A stretch of DNA of 64,000 nucleotides. It comes from Mesorhizobium sp. (GTDB lineage: Bacteria > Pseudomonadota > Alphaproteobacteria > Rhizobiales > Rhizobiaceae). Positions 58,864 through 64,000 of the stretch are shown piece after piece; position 1 is the stretch's first letter, and every line of letters begins with the position of its first letter. A model generated the notes under the pieces. That model was not told where the DNA came from, made no database searches, and saw only the letters and a program-made list of their open reading frames with translations. The stretch covers positions 1 to 64,000 of the forward strand of contig NZ_SUGA01000027.1 in the NCBI RefSeq assembly GCF_004963255.1, given 5' to 3'. The translations under genes and the position numbers were made by a program.

Positions 58864-58948
58864 GCCCAGATGGCGGAATTGGTAGACGCGCACGGTTCAG
58901 GTCCGTGTTCCGCAAGGAGTGGAGGTTCGAGTCCTCTTCTGGGCACCA
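58864..58948 (+). tRNA. tRNA-Leu (anticodon CAG)
   Basis: This 85-base tRNA has a long variable arm, the mark of leucine tRNA. Acceptor stem GCCCAGA pairs with TCTGGGC; the anticodon stem CACGG/CCGTG encloses TTCAGGT, so the anticodon is CAG and reads CUG. The T arm is GGAGG-TTCGAGT-CCTCT. The 3' CCA is encoded. A strong hairpin terminator follows. Confidence 0.96.
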
Positions 58949-58987
58949 AATTCTCGTTTTGAGCCTCCGTGGTTCGAGAACGCAAAG

Positions 58988-59018
58988 AAGAAGCCCGGTT
59001 CGTCCGGGCTTTCTTTTT
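58988..59018 (+). terminator. Rho-independent terminator after tRNA-Leu
   Basis: AAGCCCGG-TTCGT-CCGGGCTT is a perfect 8-base-pair hairpin followed by TCTTTTT, located 40 bases after the tRNA. Confidence 0.85.
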
Positions 59019-59093
59019 GAGCCAACCTCCCCTTCCGGCCAGTCCCCCAACAAAGCGCTTCAAACCAGCCGCTCCGGACGTTACGGTCTCATC

Positions 59094-60764
59094 ATGGCCC
59101 CTTCCGTCAGCCCGACCATTGCCGCCCGCCGCGACCAGATGTTCCCGATCCTCTCGGATGCGGATATCGAGCGCATGCGGCGCTTCGGCGAGGCGCGCTC
59201 CTATGCCGCCGGAGATCATATCGTGACGGCCGGAACGGTTTCGCCAGGCGTGATCCTCATCCTGTCGGGCAAGGTCGACATCACACAGGCCGGCGGGCTC
59301 GGCCGGCCTGAGCCGATCGTCACGCATGGCGCCGGCAATTTCATCGGCGAGCTGGCGCAGCTGTCGAACCGGCCGTCGCTGGTCAATGCCGAGGCCGTCG
59401 AGCCGGTCGAGGCCATCGTCATCCCCTCGCAGCGGCTGCGCGACCTGATGGTGCAGGAGGCCAATCTCGGCGAGCGCGTCATGCGGGCGCTGATCCTGCG
59501 CCGCGTCGGCCTGCTTGAAAGCGGCGCCAGCGGGCCGGTCGTCATCGGTCCTCCGGGCAATGGCGACGTGCTGCGGCTGCAAGGGTTTCTGCGGCGCAGC
59601 GGGCTTCCCCATCGTGCGCTCGATTCCGACACCGACCCTTGCGCCAAAACGCTGATCGAACGCTTCCATGTCGATCCGCACCATCTGCCGATCGTGCTCT
59701 GCCCGAACGGCAAGCTGATGCACAATCCGGGCGAGAACGAGCTTGCCCGCTGCGTCGGCCTGCTGCGGCCGATCGATGGCGACAAGGTCTATGACGTAGC
59801 GATCGTCGGCGCCGGGCCGGCGGGGCTGGCGGCGGCCGTCTATGCGGCTTCCGAAGGGCTGTCGACGATCGTTCTCGACTGCCGCGCCTTCGGCGGACAG
59901 GCCGGCGCCTCGGCCCGCATCGAGAACTATCTCGGCTTCCCGACCGGCATCACCGGCATGGCGCTGATGGCGCGCGCCTACAACCAGGCGCAGAAATTCG
60001 GCGTCGAGATGGTGATCCCCGACGAGGCGAAGCTGCTCGACGACGCCGGCGACGGCGCCCGCTACAGGCTTGCCATCGGCGATGGCGAGAGCGTGCGCTC
60101 ACGCGCGGTGGTGATCGCCAGCGGCGCGCGCTACCGCCGCCTCGACATCGCCAATTTGGCGCAGTTCGAGGGGACGTCGGTGCATTACTGGGCCTCGCCG
60201 ATCGAGGCCAGGCTTTGCCAGAGCCAGGAGGTGGCGCTGGTCGGCGCCGGCAATTCGGCCGGACAGGCGGCCGTCTATCTGGCGAGCCAGGTGCGCAAGG
60301 TGACGCTCCTGGCGCGCCGCGACAACCTCGACGCCACCATGTCTCGCTATCTGGTCGAGCGCATCAAGGCGCAGCCCAACATAGAGGTGCTGACGCAGAC
60401 CGAAGTCGTGGCGCTGGAGGGCACCGAGGGCAATCTCGAGCGGCTGCGCTGGCGCAACCGGATCACCGGCGAGGAGAAGGAGCGCGCCATCCACCACCTC
60501 TTCCTGTTCATCGGCGCCGATCCGAACACCGACTGGCTGGCGAATTGCAATGTGGCGCTGGATGCGAAGGGTTTCGTGCGGACCGGACCGGACACGACGC
60601 CGGGGCACGGGCTGATGGAGACCAGCCGCAGCGGCGTCTTCGCCATTGGCGACGTGCGCTGCGGCTCGACCAAGCGCGTCGCGGCCGCCGTCGGCGAGGG
60701 CGCGCAGGTGGTCGCGGCCCTGCATGCCTATCTGGCGCGGAACGGCGCCGCCGCCAACGAATAA
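59094..60764 (+). CDS. cNMP-binding domain fused to thioredoxin-reductase-like flavoprotein
   Basis: This 556-residue protein has an N-terminal cyclic-nucleotide-binding domain (residues 15-130, with GNFIGELAQLSNRPSLVNAEA) and a thioredoxin/GST-like middle part near 150-225. The FAD/NADPH flavoprotein follows with VAIVGAGPAGLAAAVYAA (236-253) and VALVGAGNSAGQAAVYLA (380-397). The CxxC pair of thioredoxin reductase is missing: the site reads HYWASPIEARLC (364-375). It probably reduces something other than thioredoxin, or acts as a sensor. The UBP zinc-finger gene follows on the same strand. Confidence 0.88.
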   Translation: MAPSVSPTIAARRDQMFPILSDADIERMRRFGEARSYAAGDHIVTAGTVSPGVILILSGKVDITQAGGLGRPEPIVTHGAGNFIGELAQLSNRPSLVNAEAVEPVEAIVIPSQRLRDLMVQEANLGERVMRALILRRVGLLESGASGPVVIGPPGNGDVLRLQGFLRRSGLPHRALDSDTDPCAKTLIERFHVDPHHLPIVLCPNGKLMHNPGENELARCVGLLRPIDGDKVYDVAIVGAGPAGLAAAVYAASEGLSTIVLDCRAFGGQAGASARIENYLGFPTGITGMALMARAYNQAQKFGVEMVIPDEAKLLDDAGDGARYRLAIGDGESVRSRAVVIASGARYRRLDIANLAQFEGTSVHYWASPIEARLCQSQEVALVGAGNSAGQAAVYLASQVRKVTLLARRDNLDATMSRYLVERIKAQPNIEVLTQTEVVALEGTEGNLERLRWRNRITGEEKERAIHHLFLFIGADPNTDWLANCNVALDAKGFVRTGPDTTPGHGLMETSRSGVFAIGDVRCGSTKRVAAAVGEGAQVVAALHAYLARNGAAANE

Positions 60765-60792
60765 ATCAGCCCGAACCGGCCAGGAGACCGTG

Positions 60793-61098
60793 ATGGACGA
60801 ATGCAGGCACACCAGGGACATCAAGAAGGTCACGCCGAGCGCGTTGGGCTGCGAGGAATGCCTGAAGAGCGGATCCTGGTGGGTGCATCTGAGGCTCTGC
60901 CGGACCTGCGGCCATGTCGGCTGCTGCGACGACTCGCCCAACCGCCACGCGACGAAGCATTTCCACGCCACGCAGCATCCGATTATCGAAGGCTACGACC
61001 CGCCGGAAGGCTGGGCCTGGTGCTTTGTCGACGAGGTTTTCGTCGACCTCGAGGGCGATACGACGCCGCAAAACGGCCCGATCCCGAAGTTTGTCTGA
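60793..61098 (+). CDS. UBP-type zinc finger protein
   Basis: This 101-residue protein is one zf-UBP domain: GCEECLKSGSWWVHLRLCRTCGHVGCCDDSPNRHATKHFHATQHPII has the conserved Cys and His ligands for zinc, and the PEGWAWCFVDEVFVDLE tail follows. The domain binds ubiquitin in eukaryotes; in bacteria the partner is unknown. It sits 28 bases after the flavoprotein gene, so a joint role is likely. ATG at 60793 with AGGAGA. Confidence 0.87.
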   Translation: MDECRHTRDIKKVTPSALGCEECLKSGSWWVHLRLCRTCGHVGCCDDSPNRHATKHFHATQHPIIEGYDPPEGWAWCFVDEVFVDLEGDTTPQNGPIPKFV

Positions 61099-61100
61099 GG

Positions 61101-61574
61101 TTACGCCTGCTCCAACGGCCTCCTGTTCACCAATACGGTGCGTACACGTCCAAAGGCAATCCAGTAGACGAGCCCAGCCACCGCCCCGACCGCGACGGTC
61201 GACCAATCAATATGGTTGCCGCCGAAAGGGATCAGCATGTCCACCTCAGCGGCCGCTGCAACGGCCGCGCCCGCGCCGGCCAATGCGTGCGGGACCGGCC
61301 CGGTCAATCCGATAAAGCGTAAGGCGAGGATCAGGGGAACTGCCGGGATGGCCGCAAACATTCCGATCAGGAAGGAAAGGCATGGCGCGGCAAAAACGTA
61401 CACAACAAGCGTAAAGAGCCAGGCAAGAACATTGGCATCGAGCCCTTTCACTTGAGACGACGTCAATATCGGGTGAACCGTAAGCAGAAAACCGGCGGCA
61501 AGGCTCGCCAGCAAATAGGCGACCAGAAAGGAATGGGCGGAAAGTCGCTGATCGTCGGACCAAACGCGTTTCAA
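61101..61574 (-). CDS. Hypothetical membrane protein
   Basis: This 157-residue protein has four hydrophobic helices (SFLVAYLLASLAAGFLLTV, VLAWLFTLVVYVFAAPCLSFLI, AAIPAVPLILALRF, STVAVGAVAGLVYWIAFG). The start is TTG at 61574 with GGAAGG at a good distance. I see no family features. It is convergent with the zinc-finger gene, with only two bases between the stops. Confidence 0.6.
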   Translation of the reverse strand: MKRVWSDDQRLSAHSFLVAYLLASLAAGFLLTVHPILTSSQVKGLDANVLAWLFTLVVYVFAAPCLSFLIGMFAAIPAVPLILALRFIGLTGPVPHALAGAGAAVAAAAEVDMLIPFGGNHIDWSTVAVGAVAGLVYWIAFGRVRTVLVNRRPLEQA

Positions 61575-61743
61575 AGCTTTGCCTTCCGAGCCTGCCTGAT
61601 CCTCGTATCATATCATGTAAGCGCGAAGGGCGGTGCCCGCCAAGTCGGCTCGCTAGTCATGCTTAAACAAACGGTCCAACGGATGCGCGCCAGACGATCC
61701 GCGACGCTGGCACGTTACTCAACGTCTGCCGACAGGAATCAGC

Positions 61744-61920
61744 TTAGCGGACCGAACCCGTCACGGTCGGATCGACGGCATCAGGCACGGATTTGCGCTC
61801 GTTGCCGGCGAAGATGCCGATGAGGAGCAGGCTGAGCACGACCGGCACAAACAGGATGGCGACGCGGGCCTGCACGTAGAATATGGCGCGCCATTCATTT
61901 CGCTTTTCGTCGTTCATCAT
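61744..61920 (-). CDS. Small single-pass membrane protein
   Basis: This 58-residue protein (MMNDEKRNEWRAIFYVQARV..., ending VDPTVTGSVR) has one membrane helix (VAILFVPVVLSLLLIGIFAG) and a short charged N-terminus. Two ATGs (61920 and 61917) can start it. Amino-acid choice is that of a real small membrane protein, but no family is known to me. Confidence 0.5.
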   Translation of the reverse strand: MMNDEKRNEWRAIFYVQARVAILFVPVVLSLLLIGIFAGNERKSVPDAVDPTVTGSVR

Positions 61921-62050
61921 GCTCGCTCTGTCTGCGCCTCCCCAGGGCGGGACATAGAGACGAAGCGTTAAACATCTCCTTCCGATTCGGTTAACGGGCG
62001 GAGGAAAGCAAATGTCGTCCCTCGCTACCTGAGGCCAATCGCCCATGGCA

Positions 62051-62258
62051 GCGCTGGCCCCCGCTCCGTCTCGGCGCTGCGCGCCGATCCACCGTGCCGG
62101 GGCGAGCCACGGGTCTCGCCCGTCCTTCGGACCCCCACTTTGTGGGGGCGAGGAAACGCTAATCGCCGAGCGCGCCGACCTCCGCAGGCTTGGGTTCCTC
62201 GCCCCGCCAGAGGCGGGGAGAGGTGGCTCGGCAAAGCCGAGACGGAGAGGGGAGCGCC
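62051..62258. repeat. Family F paired repeat element, copy 2
   Basis: Arms GCTCCGTCTCGGCGCTGCG...ACTTTGTGGGGGCGAGGA and TTCCTCGCCCCGCCAGAGGC...GCCGAGACGGAGAGGGGAGC mirror each other around a centre with AAACGCTAATCGCCG and CAGGCTTGGG. It matches 23735-23931 in reverse and fills most of the 383-base gap; the start of the gap holds only upstream sequence of the small membrane gene. Confidence 0.75.
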
Positions 62259-62303
62259 CTGTGCGACTACCCGCCGGATGCGCTTCCTATCCCTGCAAGC
62301 CAA

Positions 62304-63107
62304 TCAAACAGCCGGCAGCGCGAACAGCCTGCCACCCGCCGGCACCACGTCGTCGATTCCGGCGAGGCGCAGGCAGTGCCAGGCCATGGCGTGGTTGGAG
62401 GAGGTGACGGGGATGCCGATGCGGCGCTCCAGATCGGCGACCGCCTCGGCGACGCGCAGGCTGGTGCAGGAGATGAAGATCGCGTCGACGCCGGGCACCT
62501 CAGCCATGCGTTCGGCCGCCGCCTCGATGGAAGCCAGCGAGATGCGGGCGGCCTCGCGGTCGTCGCGGCGGTCGAAGGTGGCGACGGCGGCGATGTCGAG
62601 CCCGCGGCCGGTGAAATAGCGCACCAGGCCCTGGTTGATCTCGGGCGCATAAGGCGTCAGCAGCCCGATGCCTTTCGCGCCGAGCGCCTTGAAGGCGGCC
62701 AGCGCGCCGGTGACCGGTGTGGTGCAGGCGACGCCCGGCCGCGCCTTCCTGATCTCGGCGAAGACGGCTTCCTCGCCAAGCGTCATGGTGGCCGAAGTGC
62801 AGCCGAAACCGACGACGTCGAGCGGAATGCTGGGCAGGATGAGATCAACGGTCGGCGCGATACGCGGGCCGATGGCGCGCAAAGTGTCCGGCGTGATGTC
62901 GTTGTCGTTGAAGAGGCGCGCTTCGTAGAAGGCGACGCCCGGAATTCGCACCAGCGCGCGGAACTCGTGCTCCAGCGTCTGGTCGGTGGCGAGGATCGCG
63001 AGGCCGATCGCCGCGCGCGAGGCGAGGCCGCCATCGATCTGCGATGGTAGTACGCCCAGATCGACCGGTCCTGACGACTGAGGGCGGGTAGCGGCGCTGA
63101 CGGACAT
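62304..63107 (-). CDS. Maleate isomerase / Asp-Glu racemase family protein
   Basis: This 267-residue protein has the two catalytic cysteines of the Asp/Glu racemase superfamily: Cys103 in VVGFGCTSATMTLGEE and Cys214 in DAIFISCTSLRVAEAV. Its length and the blocks GVACTTPVTGALAAFKALGAKGIGLLTPY place it with maleate isomerases and arylmalonate decarboxylase-like proteins, including the EutA proteins of ectoine breakdown. Its neighbour is a D-amino acid dehydrogenase, so a role in amino acid or dicarboxylate catabolism is likely. Substrate not deducible. Confidence 0.85.
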   Translation of the reverse strand: MSVSAATRPQSSGPVDLGVLPSQIDGGLASRAAIGLAILATDQTLEHEFRALVRIPGVAFYEARLFNDNDITPDTLRAIGPRIAPTVDLILPSIPLDVVGFGCTSATMTLGEEAVFAEIRKARPGVACTTPVTGALAAFKALGAKGIGLLTPYAPEINQGLVRYFTGRGLDIAAVATFDRRDDREAARISLASIEAAAERMAEVPGVDAIFISCTSLRVAEAVADLERRIGIPVTSSNHAMAWHCLRLAGIDDVVPAGGRLFALPAV

Positions 63108-63149
63108 GGCGTTCCCTTTCTTGTTGTCGATCCCGTGCGGGCCGAACGT

Positions 63150-64000
63150 TCAGTTCAAAAGGCCTTCCATGGAAACAGAAGGCTTGCGGCCGGCGATCAG
63201 GTCGGCGGTGATGCGGGCCGAGCCATGTGACATGGTCCAGCCGATATGGCCGTGCCCGGTGTTGAGGTAGAGGTTGCCCAGGCGCCGCTGGCCGAATTCG
63301 GGCAGGTTGTTAGGCGTCATTGGCCTGAGCCCCGCCCACATCTCGGCGCGGTCGTAATCGGCGCCTTCGGGATAAAGCTCCTCGGTCACGCCCTTCATGA
63401 AGGCGAAATCGGCCGGCTTGTGGCTGGTGTCGTAGCCGGCAAATTCGGCGGTGGCGGTGACGCGCAGCCGGTCGCCGAAGCGCGAGACGGCGACCAGATT
63501 GTGCTCGTCGATCGCGGCGATGGTCGGCGGCGCCGGGCGGTTGCCGACCGGGATGGTCAGCGAGTAGCCCTTGACCGGGTAGATCGGCAGGCTGAGCCCC
63601 ACAGTCTTGGCGATCAGCGGGCTGTAGGAGCCGAGCGCCAGCACATAGGCGTCGCCCTTGACCGCGCCCTTGTCGGTCATCACCTCCGCGACGCCGTCGC
63701 CAGATGTCTCGATGCCGGTGATGGTGGTGCCGGTGCGGATCTCGCCGCCGCGCTCGACCACCTTGGCGGCCAGCGCGCGGGTGAACTTCGCCGGGTCGCC
63801 GGTCTCGTCGGTCGGGCAATGGATGCCGCCGGCGATTTTATCCTTGGCCGACGCCAGCGACGGATCGAGCGCGACGATGGCGTCGCGGTCGAGCACCTTG
63901 ATCAGCTGGCCGTCAGATTCCAGCAGCTTCATATGCTCGACGCCTTTGTCGAGCGCCTGCTGGCTGCGATAGAAGTAAAGGATGCCGCGATCGTTGCGGT
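63150..64000 (-). CDS. dadA: D-amino acid dehydrogenase small subunit, 3' part
   Basis: The gene runs on beyond the window; 283 residues of the C-terminal part are visible from NDRGILYFYRSQQALDKGVE to NGLLN. The stretch PTDETGDPAKFTRALAAKVVERGGEIRTGTTI, then VLALGSYSPLIAKTVGLSLPIYPVKGYSLTIP and the C-terminal GQRRLGNLYLNTGHGHIGWTMSHGSARITADLIAG are those of DadA, an FAD enzyme that oxidises D-amino acids at the membrane. The N-terminal FAD fingerprint is outside the window. The preceding gene is the maleate isomerase-like one. Confidence 0.9.
   Translation of the reverse strand, partial: RNDRGILYFYRSQQALDKGVEHMKLLESDGQLIKVLDRDAIVALDPSLASAKDKIAGGIHCPTDETGDPAKFTRALAAKVVERGGEIRTGTTITGIETSGDGVAEVMTDKGAVKGDAYVLALGSYSPLIAKTVGLSLPIYPVKGYSLTIPVGNRPAPPTIAAIDEHNLVAVSRFGDRLRVTATAEFAGYDTSHKPADFAFMKGVTEELYPEGADYDRAEMWAGLRPMTPNNLPEFGQRRLGNLYLNTGHGHIGWTMSHGSARITADLIAGRKPSVSMEGLLN

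Overview
The window looks like a piece of chromosome from an alphaproteobacterium of the order Hyphomicrobiales (Rhizobiales), most likely Mesorhizobium or a close relative. That is an inference from high G+C, rhizobial gene pairings (hrcA opposite rph, glk then an ABC exporter then dapB then gpmA, rsmI then yraN, an iron-controlled mbfA) and many rhizobial-style palindromic intergenic repeats. No rRNA, CRISPR array, insertion sequence transposase or replication origin was seen. There is one tRNA gene, tRNA-Leu(CAG).

Region by region. 0.1-5 kb: an SMP-30-like secreted protein opposite an XRE regulator, a membrane nucleotide cyclase, and a CYTH-CHAD pair. 5-8.8 kb: a TetR/CerR-type regulator with a drug-type ABC efflux set (HlyD, ATPase, permease) in one overlapping operon. 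8.8-13.4 kb: an AT-rich orphan gene, a threonine/serine dehydratase, the membrane ferritin MbfA behind a perfect Irr-type palindrome, and a TadG-like protein. 13.8-15.7 kb: lepA. 15.7-17.6 kb: an AT-rich three-gene islet with a STAS-plus-GHKL ATPase split by an in-frame TGA, a DUF4325 STAS-like protein and a small membrane protein. 17.8-22.4 kb: two small membrane proteins, two paralogous cysteine-rich secreted proteins, a DUF559 nuclease gene framed by near-identical inverted repeats, and a phospholipase D-like protein. 22.9-26.7 kb: MsrA, an AMKPAD-repeat protein, a DUF1223 protein, and an ArsR regulator opposite two dimeric alpha-beta barrel proteins. 26.8-30.8 kb: the NHEJ pair LigD and Ku, then a YciE-type ferritin-like protein. 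31-36 kb: a DCC-family protein and a TAXI-type TRAP transporter whose fused permease carries a frameshift. 36-42.4 kb: a YCII/ECF42 sigma pair, cysK, a LysE exporter, a ParDE toxin-antitoxin pair and a sugar dehydrogenase. 42.6-50.1 kb: hrcA, rph, VOC, rdgB, hemW, a small phosphatase, rsmI, yraN and uppP. 50.3-58.8 kb: a GST-like protein, queG, an epimerase, mepA, glk, an ABC exporter, dapB and gpmA. 58.9-64 kb: tRNA-Leu, a cNMP-binding thioredoxin-reductase-like protein lacking its redox cysteines, a UBP zinc-finger protein, small membrane proteins, a maleate isomerase-like protein and the 3' part of a D-amino acid dehydrogenase that runs off the window.

Most of the window is ordinary housekeeping and transport. 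The parts that stand out are the STAS/GHKL/DUF4325 islet, the DUF559 gene boxed by long inverted repeats, and several well-formed operators next to divergent regulator genes (TetR/CerR, ArsR, Irr target, ParD, ECF42).
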